A program made the translations under genes and the position numbers. Source: Cohnella algarum (GTDB taxonomy: Bacteria; Bacillota; Bacilli; Paenibacillales; Paenibacillaceae). Taken from it: a stretch of DNA of 64,000 nt. Location: contig NZ_JAFHKM010000002.1 in the NCBI RefSeq assembly GCF_016937515.1, positions 2,475,001 to 2,539,000 on the forward strand, written 5' to 3'. Positions 1-8,592 of this stretch are shown piece after piece. The notes under the pieces are model-generated. The model was not told where the DNA came from, did not search any database, and saw nothing but the letters and a program-made list of their open reading frames with translations. Position 1 is the stretch's first letter; every line of letters starts with the position of its first letter.

Positions 1-1
1 G

Positions 2-82
2 TCGAAGACGCTGTTCGAAATGAACGGGCGAACCGTCAAAACGGCTTGGAAACGGGTGAGGAGGAATCGCCGTGGGAGTTAA
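2..82 (+). CDS. C-terminal end of an unidentified protein (partial, cut by window start)
   Basis: An open frame runs from the window edge to a TAA at 80-82 and encodes about 26 residues rich in Arg and Lys. The stop overlaps the GTG start of the next gene by 11 bases, and the ribosome binding site of that gene lies inside this frame, which is the tight spacing seen through the rest of this cluster. In Tad loci the gene before cpaE is often an SAF-domain CpaB/RcpC protein, but the visible tail is too short to test that. Confidence 0.35.
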   Translation, partial: SKTLFEMNGRTVKTAWKRVRRNRRGS

Positions 83-896
83 CGTCGTCTTCTGGAGTCC
101 GGTGCCGGGGCAAACGGGAAACACGACGAATATGATCGCTGTCGCCGCGCTGCTCGGTCTTGAATATTCGGCCCGAACGCTTTTGCTTAGCCATGTGCAA
201 AGCCGGCGCGCCGTCATCGAACAGGCGTTTATAAAGCGGCGAACAGAGTCCGCTTATACTGCCGACTCCGGCGTCGATGCCTTGGCGCGGCTTGTTCAAA
301 ACCGCAAGCTGTCGCCGGATATGATCCGGGACTACACCTTGCCGCTGCTCAAGGACCGGCTCGACCTGCTGCCGGGCTCGAACAAGCCAGACAAAACATT
401 TATCCCCGCCATGAAGGAAGTGCTTCAGCCGCTGCTGGATACGGCGAAGCGCTATTACGACCTGACGCTGATCGACGGCGGCAGTGGCACGGGATCCGGA
501 TGGACGCAGGCGCTGCTGGAAAACGCCGATCTGGCGGTGGTCAGCCTGAACCAGAACCGCTTCGTGTTGGAGCGGTTTTTTCAGCAGCAAGATGGGCTTC
601 TGAAGGAGACCAAACAGATTCTGGTTCTCGGACAGTACGACCGGCATTCCGGGCAAACCGCCAAAAATACCGCCAGAAAGTATAAGGCAAGCGTCCCGCT
701 CTATCCGGTTCCGCATCATGCAGGGTTTATGGATGCATCGCAGGAATGCCGCGCGATTGACTTCATGTTTCGAAATCGCAGCGTGCCGGGCGATCATGAG
801 AATTATTTTTTCATGCGGTGTGTCCGGGTGCTGACGCAGGCGATCATCGAACGAGCCGGATTCAACAAGCCGTTTTTTGGCGGGAAGGGGGAGTAG
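72..896 (+). CDS. CpaE/TadZ-like P-loop family protein with degenerate Walker A
   Basis: The 274-residue product begins with a beta-strand and a loop of the type found in MinD/ParA/CpaE ATPases (VFWSPVPGQTGNTTN, residues about 6-20), followed by the helix that normally contains the ATP-binding site. The usual KGGxGKT pattern is altered: neither the signature lysine nor the P-loop lysine is present. CpaE/TadZ proteins localise the Tad machine at the membrane, and several homologues are known to be degenerate, so a scaffolding role without ATP hydrolysis is plausible. The start is a GTG preceded by GAGGAGG. It lies directly before the cpaF-like ATPase, and that order supports the assignment more than the sequence alone does. 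Confidence 0.6.
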   Translation: MGVNVVFWSPVPGQTGNTTNMIAVAALLGLEYSARTLLLSHVQSRRAVIEQAFIKRRTESAYTADSGVDALARLVQNRKLSPDMIRDYTLPLLKDRLDLLPGSNKPDKTFIPAMKEVLQPLLDTAKRYYDLTLIDGGSGTGSGWTQALLENADLAVVSLNQNRFVLERFFQQQDGLLKETKQILVLGQYDRHSGQTAKNTARKYKASVPLYPVPHHAGFMDASQECRAIDFMFRNRSVPGDHENYFFMRCVRVLTQAIIERAGFNKPFFGGKGE

Positions 897-899
897 CGG

Positions 900-2771
900 A
901 TGCTGGGGCTGTTGAACGGCTTGCTCATCCTCATGCTTCTCCTGCTCTCGGCCGCGCTGCTGTACTTCCGCATGAGCGGGCGCAAGCCGGAGAAGCTGCC
1001 GGAGGAACGGGTCTACTCCGTTGACGCGATGACTGCGTACGTGAAACAGGCGCTGCATGACCTGACGAGCAGCAACCTGTATGATCTCGGTTTATCCGAA
1101 GAGGAATTCCGGCGCCGGAAAAACAAGCGGGCGGAACTGAAGAAGGCGCTGCGCGGCTGCACATCCGGGGATTTGCGGGACAAAGCGTATGTGAAGCAGT
1201 TTTTATACGATCTTCTTTTACAGACGTATCAACTGGACGAGGGGAATATCAACCGGATCATCCCATTCGACGATCCGTACGAGCTTTCACCGCAGGATCA
1301 GTTCGAGATTTTGCTGCATCTGTACAAGAAACGGTACCGTCAAGATGCGCTCGGCGAACTGATTCGCAAATACGAGCTGGACCGGCCCAAGCTCGGGATA
1401 GAGGATGGGCAAACCGAATCGTACCGGATCACCGCCGAGGAAATCCATGATATTTATAAAAAGGAAGCCAGGCGGCTGCATTTCGAGGACAAGCTGCGAA
1501 TCGTGGTGCAGCGTATTTACCAGCAATACAAAGGCTTCAGCGTCGTGGATGAAATCCGGGATATGAAAATCGACGGCGTGTCGGCCGGTGTGTCCGGTTT
1601 GCCGCCTTCCGTGTGGGAGGGGGAATGGGAGTTTCAGGCCGACGCGCTGCTGCGCGAAGTGCCGAAGTCCCACGACAGCGTTTGGATTTTTTACAAAGGG
1701 AAATCCATCCATCTGAGCTTCCTTTCCTTTGGCACGGAGCAAGAACTGAAGCGTGTCTGCCAGAACATTTACAAGCATAACTATCCCGGCCAATTGTCGG
1801 AAGCGAACGGTTTCAAGGTGAATGAGATGGCCGACGGCTCCCGCGTCGTGGTGCTTCGCCCCCGGTTTTCGGAATCGTGGGCTTTTTTTGTGCGCAAATT
1901 CGATGTGCAGAGCGCCGCGCTGGAACAGCTCATCCGGGACGACAATGCCCAGCTCCCCATCGGCCTGATTGCCTTTCTGGTTAAAGGCGCACGGATTACT
2001 GCTATTACTGGTGCACAGGGGAGCGGGAAAACGACGCTTCTGATGGCGATGGTCAAGTTCATTTCCGCGACCTTTACGATTCGGGTGCAGGAAATGAGCT
2101 TCGAGCTTCACTTGCGGAAAATCTACAAGGATCGCAATATCCTCAGTTTCCGCGAGACGGAAACCATTTCCGGGCAGGACGGGCTGGACATCCAGAAAAA
2201 GACGGACGGCACCGTAAACATTCTCGGCGAGGTGGCGACAGATCCGGTCGCGGCGTGGATGATCCAGATGACGCAGGTCGCCTCGCTGTTCACGCTTTTT
2301 ACCCACCATGCCAAAACATTCCGCGACCTCGTCTATTCGCTTAGGAACTCGCTGCTGAAGACCGGCGTGTTTACGAACGAAAAGGTCGCCGAGCAGCAGG
2401 TGATCAGCGTCATCAATTTCGACATTCATCTGAAACGCGATGTGAACGGGCACCGCTACATTGAGCGGATTACCGAATGCGTCCCGCTAGACCAGGAGAC
2501 GGATTATCCCGTTCCATACCGGCAGATGGACAAGCTCGAAGACAAGATGGCAGCGTTTATGGATACGGCTGTCGAATATTTCCGGCGTTCTACCGACCGA
2601 AAGCTGTACGAAGCGCGGAATGTGATCGAATTCCGGGATGGCAAGTATGTGGCGGCGCATCCGATATCGGACCAGAACGTGAAAGAGATGCGGGAGCACA
2701 TGTCGGAACCGGATCGCGCGGCATTCGCAGCGTTCCTAGAGGCGAATTGGGGTGAGCGTAATGGAGCTTAA
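900..2771 (+). CDS. CpaF/TadA-like secretion ATPase with an N-terminal membrane anchor
   Basis: This 623-residue protein has a clear Walker A, GAQGSGKT at residues 371-378, then a Walker-B-like NILGEVATDP segment and a His-containing block (TLFTHHAKT) in the positions expected for VirB11/GspE-type hexameric ATPases of the T2SS/T4P/T4SS superfamily. The family powers assembly of Tad pili or type II-like secretion from the cytoplasmic side. The first 25 residues form a hydrophobic helix, which most CpaF proteins lack, so this one is probably membrane tethered. The region between about 60 and 340 is the N-terminal domain. The gene starts with ATG four bases after the previous stop and overlaps the next gene by 11 bases, showing translational coupling. 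Confidence 0.8.
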   Translation: MLGLLNGLLILMLLLLSAALLYFRMSGRKPEKLPEERVYSVDAMTAYVKQALHDLTSSNLYDLGLSEEEFRRRKNKRAELKKALRGCTSGDLRDKAYVKQFLYDLLLQTYQLDEGNINRIIPFDDPYELSPQDQFEILLHLYKKRYRQDALGELIRKYELDRPKLGIEDGQTESYRITAEEIHDIYKKEARRLHFEDKLRIVVQRIYQQYKGFSVVDEIRDMKIDGVSAGVSGLPPSVWEGEWEFQADALLREVPKSHDSVWIFYKGKSIHLSFLSFGTEQELKRVCQNIYKHNYPGQLSEANGFKVNEMADGSRVVVLRPRFSESWAFFVRKFDVQSAALEQLIRDDNAQLPIGLIAFLVKGARITAITGAQGSGKTTLLMAMVKFISATFTIRVQEMSFELHLRKIYKDRNILSFRETETISGQDGLDIQKKTDGTVNILGEVATDPVAAWMIQMTQVASLFTLFTHHAKTFRDLVYSLRNSLLKTGVFTNEKVAEQQVISVINFDIHLKRDVNGHRYIERITECVPLDQETDYPVPYRQMDKLEDKMAAFMDTAVEYFRRSTDRKLYEARNVIEFRDGKYVAAHPISDQNVKEMREHMSEPDRAAFAAFLEANWGERNGA

Positions 2772-4833
2772 ATCGCTGCTATCCCTCGTGCTTGGCGGGG
2801 CGGTCGTGTTTTTTCTTGCCGCTGTCCTGCTGTTCCAATGGCTGTCCCGCAAAAATACGGGCGCGGGTTCGATCCGAGAATACGAGGAACTGCGGCTTCC
2901 CGGCAAAGCGACCCGCAAGCATGACGTGCACAGCTTGTTGCAGCGCATTTATGCAGCGTGCGAACGGATTCCTCTCTTGCGCGCCTATCTGACGACGATC
3001 CGCAAACGGCTAACGGCGCTGCAACCTTACGATGAATGGAAGCTGCGGCTGGAGACGATCAAGATCGCGCTTGCGGCATGGGGCATCCTGCTGGCCGCCG
3101 CCATTCCGCTGGTCCTGTTTGTGCGCGACCCGATGACGCTGCTCATGATCGCAACCGGCATATGGGCGCTTCACGGGATGATCGCGGACGTGTTCGTTCA
3201 CCGTTTGGAAAACCGGCTGCTCCGCCAGCTTCGCCACTTTATGGCCGATGTGCGGCATCACTACCACCGGCACGGCATGGTGGAGGAAGCGATCTACGAC
3301 GCGGCGGAAGCTTCTCCGTACGAGATGGCTTTGCACGGACAGGAAGTGTATGCGGTGCTGACCGCCAGCCATCCGGAACAAAAATTGGAGCAATACTACG
3401 AGACCGCGCCGAACCGCTTTCTGAAGGGACTGGCCGGCATATCGCATCTGGTCAAGGAATACGGGGACAAAACGTTGCAAAACGGATCGCTCTACTTGAA
3501 GGCGCTCGGGAAGCTGACGACCGAACTGAATCTGGACATTTTGCGACGGGAGAAGCTCAGTTACTTGCTGCAAGGACTGACGGTGATCGCGCTCATCCCG
3601 ATTTTGTTCACCAAGCCGATCGAAAGTTGGGCGCGAAATTACTTCCCGGCGATGGACGATTTTTACGCCGGCAAGCTCGGCTGGATCACGAAAATGGTCA
3701 TCTTGCTCATCATTCTCTGCTCGTATGTGCTGCTTCGCAACATGCGGGAATTGGATGGTGAACACAAAGCAAGGCGGCGCAAGCCGTGGGAACAGCGTGC
3801 TTACGATCTTCCGTGGGTACGCCGGGTCATCGACCGGATTTCTCCCGAACCCGGTACGCGGGAAGCCACCCGCTATGCCATACTGCTCAAGGAAACGAAC
3901 TCGCCGCTCCGCTTGGAGTGGTTTTTTGTGCATCGCGTGACGATAAGCGTTTTCTCTTTTCTGCTTGTGCTCGGCTTGTTTGTAACGCTGAATGCGGTGA
4001 CGAAACACCAGCTGCTTTACGCGCCCGTGAAGCCGGAAACGATGTTCGGCCGCCTTTCGCCGGAGGAAGAGGCGAAAGCCAGGCAGACAGCGGCGCTTGA
4101 TCGCCGGATCATGGCAGATGTGAAGGGGGTGAAAACCAAGCTCTCGGAAGCGATTTTCGACGAGCTGCGCAAAGACCCGCAGCTTGCGCAGGAGGAGGCG
4201 CAGCTTCGCGCCGCCGCTCAGCGCATCCTAAACAAAATGGAGGCGGTAGACGGCGAGTACCTGAAGTGGTGGGAGGTGATGCTCGCCCTGATGACCGGCT
4301 GGGGCGGCTACTTTGCTCCGGTTGGCATCTTGTTGTTCCAGCGGCAGATGCGGCATATGGAGATGAAGCACGAGGTCGATCAGTTCCATTCGGTGATCGC
4401 CATGCTGTCGGAAATGGACCGGATGTCAGTGGAGCACCTGCTGGAGTGGATGGAGCGGTTTTCCTTTATTTTCAAGGAACCGATTCAGCACTGTCGTTTG
4501 CATTATGAGCATGGCCCGGAACAGGCGCTTGAGGAGCTAAAGGAACAAGCGCCGTTTCTTCCGTTTGTCCGCACGGTGGAGAAGCTGCAACTGGCGGTGG
4601 AAAAGATTCCGATCCGGCAGGCATTCGATGATTTGGAATCCGAGCAAGCCTTCGCCCAGGAGCAGCGCAAGCAGGATTACGAGCGGTTGATTGAAACGAA
4701 AGCGGGATGGGGGAAAATGATCGGCTTCGCGCCGATGATGTCCCTCATTTTCGGTTATCTGGTATTCCCGCTCGTCTATGTCAGCCTCAGTCAAATGTCG
4801 GTGTATTACGAGCAGATTCAAAAAATCCAATAA
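2761..4833 (+). CDS. Double-size TadB/TadC-like platform membrane protein
   Basis: The ATG at 2761 lies inside the end of the ATPase gene and is favoured over an upstream TTG because GGGGTGAG precedes it. The 690-residue product has hydrophobic segments near residues 5-27, 105-145, 270-295, 310-330, 390-415, 505-525 and 660-688, separated by long charged cytoplasmic stretches. This is the layout of the T2SSF platform proteins TadB and TadC, each normally about 300 residues. The length and the two sets of hydrophobic segments suggest that one polypeptide replaces both. Platform proteins sit in the inner membrane and couple the CpaF motor to pilin extrusion. Function is inferred from position and topology, because the sequence motifs are weak by eye. 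Confidence 0.6.
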   Translation: MELKSLLSLVLGGAVVFFLAAVLLFQWLSRKNTGAGSIREYEELRLPGKATRKHDVHSLLQRIYAACERIPLLRAYLTTIRKRLTALQPYDEWKLRLETIKIALAAWGILLAAAIPLVLFVRDPMTLLMIATGIWALHGMIADVFVHRLENRLLRQLRHFMADVRHHYHRHGMVEEAIYDAAEASPYEMALHGQEVYAVLTASHPEQKLEQYYETAPNRFLKGLAGISHLVKEYGDKTLQNGSLYLKALGKLTTELNLDILRREKLSYLLQGLTVIALIPILFTKPIESWARNYFPAMDDFYAGKLGWITKMVILLIILCSYVLLRNMRELDGEHKARRRKPWEQRAYDLPWVRRVIDRISPEPGTREATRYAILLKETNSPLRLEWFFVHRVTISVFSFLLVLGLFVTLNAVTKHQLLYAPVKPETMFGRLSPEEEAKARQTAALDRRIMADVKGVKTKLSEAIFDELRKDPQLAQEEAQLRAAAQRILNKMEAVDGEYLKWWEVMLALMTGWGGYFAPVGILLFQRQMRHMEMKHEVDQFHSVIAMLSEMDRMSVEHLLEWMERFSFIFKEPIQHCRLHYEHGPEQALEELKEQAPFLPFVRTVEKLQLAVEKIPIRQAFDDLESEQAFAQEQRKQDYERLIETKAGWGKMIGFAPMMSLIFGYLVFPLVYVSLSQMSVYYEQIQKIQ

Positions 4834-4853
4834 GCAAAGGAGTTTGATGCACG

Positions 4854-5333
4854 ATGAGTAATGCGCAAAAAGCGCTTGTGATGGCGGCAGGCATTTTCCT
4901 CGCCATTGCCCTTATTACGCTGGCTGTCGTTCTGTTTATTTCCGCGCAGGAATCGACCAAAGCGGCGCAAAGCAATTTCAGCAACATCCAGACGGAGCTG
5001 TCGCAGACGGCGTTTACCGTCTATGACAATACGCTCGTTTCCGGAAGCCAGGTTGTGAACGCGCTGCGCAAGTTCAGCGACCAGGATCAATTCGGCATTC
5101 AGATCGTGACAGGGAAAAACCCGGCCGGCCAATGGTACGGCAAGGTGCTCAATACGGGCGTTCCGATGGACAGCATTACGTACGGTTCCGTGGTGGGTCC
5201 TGCTCCCGGCCGGCTCGATCATACGGTAGACGAGGCGGACAGCAACTACGTGAACCCGAGCGGCAAGTTTCGGGCCCAGCTTGTCAAAGACAGCAGCAAC
5301 GTCATTCGCGGCATCGTGTTCCGGCAGCAATAA
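4854..5333 (+). CDS. Small one-TM pseudopilin-like protein 1
   Basis: The 159-residue product has a short polar N-terminus, one strongly hydrophobic helix at residues about 8-30 (AAGIFLAIALITLAVVLFI) and an extracytoplasmic domain that begins with a Gln/Ser/Thr-rich amphipathic stretch. This is the shape of a type IV pilin or minor pseudopilin, although no classical Flp or GFxxxE prepilin-peptidase site is evident. It follows the TadB/C-like gene by 20 bases with an AAAGGAG ribosome binding site, so it is in the same operon. It could be the major filament subunit or a surface-exposed component; sequence alone does not decide. Confidence 0.55.
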   Translation: MSNAQKALVMAAGIFLAIALITLAVVLFISAQESTKAAQSNFSNIQTELSQTAFTVYDNTLVSGSQVVNALRKFSDQDQFGIQIVTGKNPAGQWYGKVLNTGVPMDSITYGSVVGPAPGRLDHTVDEADSNYVNPSGKFRAQLVKDSSNVIRGIVFRQQ

Positions 5334-5405
5334 AGAGACGGCGCCAATCCGCCGGTCTCATCTTGAAGCGCGGCGGGTTGGCTGTTTAGAAAGGAGGGTG
5401 CGCCG

Positions 5406-5789
5406 ATGAGTCATTTCGTGCGCACGATGATCGACATGAGCTTCGCATGTCTCATCTTTGTCATGGCGGCTCCTGCCGGACTGCTGCTGTTCCAAAGCGG
5501 CGCTGCTGCGCTGGATACGGCTTATGTATCAGGAAAAGCGCAGGATCGCAACGTAATGCCGACCCCGATTACCGGAGACGGCAGCGTGTCCGGTGCGGAA
5601 GTGCTGCAAACGATCGCCCAAATCGGAGAAATAGGAATGGAGGTCGTGGTAGACGGTACACGGTATGCCCCATCGCTGGAGCGGGAAGATATCGCTGTTT
5701 CAGCCATTCGTCTGAATGGCCGATATGCTCCTTCCTATGAGCGCGGGCCAGATGGACAGCTTAAGCAAATCGTATTCGTGTCGCGGTGA
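5406..5789 (+). CDS. Small one-TM pseudopilin-like protein 2
   Basis: This 127-residue protein has one N-terminal hydrophobic segment at residues about 10-36 followed by a soluble domain. The soluble part contains two similar ends, RYAPSLERED and RYAPSYERGP, about 27 residues apart, which suggests an internal beta-hairpin repeat. A strong GAAAGGAGGG precedes the ATG. It sits in the Tad-like operon between two other one-TM proteins and is most likely a minor pilin or secretion accessory. No family is recognised. Confidence 0.5.
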   Translation: MSHFVRTMIDMSFACLIFVMAAPAGLLLFQSGAAALDTAYVSGKAQDRNVMPTPITGDGSVSGAEVLQTIAQIGEIGMEVVVDGTRYAPSLEREDIAVSAIRLNGRYAPSYERGPDGQLKQIVFVSR

Positions 5790-5801
5790 AAGGGGTGTGT
5801 G

Positions 5802-6350
5802 ATGAACAGTATTTTGAAAGTGTTCGCGGTGATCATCGCGATTCTTCTATTATATATTTTTCCGATCTCGGCCGCGTTTGACCAGCAAGACGACGTGTCG
5901 GAGCTGGTTGTCCTGCGGGCCACGACTTCGTTTGTCGATGCGGTCAGGGACAAAGGATTCATCTCCCCGTCCATGTATAACGATTTCTTGCAGGCGATAC
6001 ATGCAACGGGAAACACATTCGATGTGCAGATGGAGCACGGGCAAAAGCGATACATTCCGGTTTACGACGATCCGGCGCGTCCGGAGACGTTCCGGAACGA
6101 ATACGAGGTTCACTTTGACCGGTTCTACAACGCGCAAATTCTCCATGTGCTGTTTCCGGACAGCGCGGCGGGCAAGGACGATCCGTCGCGCCGTTACAAG
6201 CTGCATGTCGGGGATATGTTTTATGTGGTGGTAAAGAACACGAACCGGACGAATGGCACGATCCTGCACGATTTTCTGAACAACGCCAGCAGCCCACATG
6301 AAAAAATCTTCATTCCCTACGGCGGGGCGGTGCGAAATGAAGATTATTAA
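5802..6350 (+). CDS. Small one-TM pseudopilin-like protein 3
   Basis: The 182-residue product starts MNSILKVFAVIIAILLLYIF, a single N-terminal membrane helix, and continues as an extracytoplasmic domain with a conserved-looking HVGDMFYVVVKNTNRT stretch near residue 140. The ATG at 5802 is preferred to the overlapping GTG at 5799 because of its spacing to GAAAGGGGTG. Its 3' end overlaps the next gene by 14 bases, indicating coupled translation. The role is inferred only from topology and from its place in the Tad-like operon. Confidence 0.5.
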   Translation: MNSILKVFAVIIAILLLYIFPISAAFDQQDDVSELVVLRATTSFVDAVRDKGFISPSMYNDFLQAIHATGNTFDVQMEHGQKRYIPVYDDPARPETFRNEYEVHFDRFYNAQILHVLFPDSAAGKDDPSRRYKLHVGDMFYVVVKNTNRTNGTILHDFLNNASSPHEKIFIPYGGAVRNEDY

Positions 6351-7311
6351 TTGGGCGATCGTCGGGGTATTGATTCTGCTTCCTTTCTATGTGATCAATC
6401 GGGCCGATACCGCAACGCAGCGCCGGATGATGATTACGGAGCTGCGATATGATGCCGCGCTGGATACGGCGGTGGACGATGCGGCGCGGGCGCTGCTGAT
6501 CAACGTCAACGAACAGCAGGAAGCCCGGTATGAATCGGCTAAACGGGTGCGGGTGAATAAGGAGGAAGCGATCGATACGTTTTACCGGACGCTGTACATG
6601 AACTTTGGCGTTGCAGAAGACCCAATCGCACAGGGGGTTCTGAACCGCTACATTCCGGCTGTGATCGTCATTGGCTATGACGGTTTTTGGGTGTACGCCG
6701 AAGAAGAGTTTACGAACGCAGCCGGTGAAACGGAAATGCGTCCCGTATGGGGACCAAAGAAGCCATACGCATATGCCGATGCGCAGGGAAACAGCTTATC
6801 CTTCACGCTGGACGATTACGTAATTGCATACGAAGCCGGGAGCCGGACATGGCAGGAGGGCTTTCGCTCGGAAATCCAATCCTCGATTCCGTTGCTGCAC
6901 AATGCGGAGTTGTTCGAGCAAGTGCGGCGCAGCAGGATTGTAAATGCGATTCAAAACGAACTGGCGTACCGGATCAACCGGCATAACCAGTATGCTTCAC
7001 GCAACGGCATTTCCTATACGTTTACGCTTCCGACGATCAGCGAAGAGGGATGGAACAATACGGTGAACGATATCGGCGTCATGGCTTTTGTTCAGGGCAT
7101 TCCGATGGGGCGGAAAACGTATAACAACTACGCGCTTGGCGGGAGCCGGGTGTTGAAAAAGCCGATTATTCTGGGGGCGGTTAAAGACGGCAGAAAGGTG
7201 TATTACCGCAATACCTGTGCGTTCCCGTACCCGGTGGAAGAAACGTTTGCCAGCGAAAAAGCGGCCGCGCAAAAAGGGTATATGCCGCTGTCATGCAGCA
7301 ACCATCCATGA
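6337..7311 (+). CDS. One-TM extracytoplasmic protein of the Tad-like cluster
   Basis: The 324-residue protein begins MKIINWAIVGVLILLPFYVI, one membrane helix, and then an extracytoplasmic domain with an alpha-helical start (residues 30-75) and several aromatic-rich strands. The start at 6337, with GGGGCGGTGCG upstream, is better than an in-frame start at 6298 because it places the hydrophobic helix at the N-terminus as in the three preceding proteins. It is the largest of the one-TM proteins and may act as a tip or minor pilin. No catalytic motif is visible, and no named family is recognised. Confidence 0.5.
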   Translation: MKIINWAIVGVLILLPFYVINRADTATQRRMMITELRYDAALDTAVDDAARALLINVNEQQEARYESAKRVRVNKEEAIDTFYRTLYMNFGVAEDPIAQGVLNRYIPAVIVIGYDGFWVYAEEEFTNAAGETEMRPVWGPKKPYAYADAQGNSLSFTLDDYVIAYEAGSRTWQEGFRSEIQSSIPLLHNAELFEQVRRSRIVNAIQNELAYRINRHNQYASRNGISYTFTLPTISEEGWNNTVNDIGVMAFVQGIPMGRKTYNNYALGGSRVLKKPIILGAVKDGRKVYYRNTCAFPYPVEETFASEKAAAQKGYMPLSCSNHP

Positions 7312-7441
7312 GCGATCGGCTCAAATCGGAATTCAAGCGCTACGGGGTGGACAGGTCGGCACAGGGATTATATGATGGAGGCACAACGTCGATTTTTTCC
7401 TGATATTCTCAATTATTCTCGAAAAAAGGAGTGAACCGGAC

Positions 7442-8590
7442 GTGAAAAAATGGGTGATCGCCAGTTTGGCCTTGACAATGATTTTTGGTCTTATGACCGG
7501 GATCGCCAGCGCGGCAGTGAAAACCCCGACGTTTGTGAGCGTCGTCATGGACGGACAAAAAATCTGGTTTCCCGATGCGCAGGCTTTCATCGATGAAAAC
7601 AACCGGACGCTCGTGCCGGTGCGCTTTGTGGCTGAAAAAATGAATGCCAAAGTAGGCTGGGAGCCGGATACGATGTCGGTTCCAATCGAACGGGGCGATC
7701 AGCGCATTCGGCTTACTATCGGCGAAAACAAAGCACTCGTCAACGATAAAGAAGTCGCTTTTGACACAAAGACGATCATGAGCGGGGGCAGAACGTTCGT
7801 CCCGCTGCGGTTTGTGAGCGAAGTGCTGGGCGCGGAAGTCAAGTGGGACGAAGCTACCGCAACCGTGCACATCAAAACAAAGGAAGATGCCGAGGGAAAG
7901 TACGATCAGTGGGGACGCCTGATTCGCACCACCAACCTTCCGAAAAATGCGAAGGACTATCCGTACATTTTGGCTGATGTTCCGAATGAAATGTACGAGA
8001 TGAAGTACCCGTTTTCCCATCCCGATGTCAAGGAAAGGTCCGTATCGGCGGAGATGTACGCCAGTTGGCCCGAATTCAAGAAAGAAAACATTGACATCTG
8101 GATGGATCGGTTAAAAGCATTCGGAGCATTATGGCTCAATGTCGACTACAGGACGATTGATGACACATGGGCTGAGAAGGTGGCTGAGGTGCAGTCGGAC
8201 GGCAATGTTGGGAAACTGAAAGCAGCTCGGGAATATGTCGATTGGGTAAAGGATAATCAAATTGTGATTGAGGGTTACCTTGATCCGGAACCTTCCATGA
8301 TATATCAGGATGGATTCGGAGGGTATAACGTTCGGTCAAAGTTCAGGATCAAGTTTAATCATTTCAAACAGCACAAAACACTTGTTTATGATACCTGGTT
8401 TCCCGGTGACATGAAATTGGAGAATGACACATGGGTTCCTAACAACACCCCATTTGAAAAGGGAGTTTGGTACGAGGGATATTCGGATATTGTAATGGAT
8501 ACGAACGTCGGAGGAAATTGGGGAAAAACCTTAAAAGTGAGTCCGGGAGCGAGCCTGTTTTTTAATAGTATCATCCGAAAGGTTGATTAA
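7442..8590 (+). CDS. Secreted protein with copper-amine-oxidase N-terminal-like (stalk) domain
   Basis: A signal peptide (residues 1-23, ending IASA) precedes a domain of about 110 residues with the repeat typical of Cu_amine_oxidN1 or 'stalk' domains: NRTLVPVRFVAEKMNAKVGW and then RTFVPLRFVSEVLGAEVKWD, each followed by a short T/V-rich strand. These domains are abundant on Paenibacillus surfaces and are thought to be cell-wall or polysaccharide associated. Residues about 150-382 form an unassigned Trp- and Tyr-rich C-terminal domain. The gene starts with GTG after AAAAAGGAGTGAACC. It lies between the pilin-like genes and the large surface protein, so it is probably part of the exported set. 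Confidence 0.7.
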   Translation: MKKWVIASLALTMIFGLMTGIASAAVKTPTFVSVVMDGQKIWFPDAQAFIDENNRTLVPVRFVAEKMNAKVGWEPDTMSVPIERGDQRIRLTIGENKALVNDKEVAFDTKTIMSGGRTFVPLRFVSEVLGAEVKWDEATATVHIKTKEDAEGKYDQWGRLIRTTNLPKNAKDYPYILADVPNEMYEMKYPFSHPDVKERSVSAEMYASWPEFKKENIDIWMDRLKAFGALWLNVDYRTIDDTWAEKVAEVQSDGNVGKLKAAREYVDWVKDNQIVIEGYLDPEPSMIYQDGFGGYNVRSKFRIKFNHFKQHKTLVYDTWFPGDMKLENDTWVPNNTPFEKGVWYEGYSDIVMDTNVGGNWGKTLKVSPGASLFFNSIIRKVD

Positions 8591-8592
8591 AA

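Noticed and set aside
36..1058. Long minus-strand frame opposite the CpaE-like gene
   Set aside because: It has no ribosome binding site, its composition is typical of the reverse of a coding strand, and it overlaps two well-supported plus-strand genes completely.
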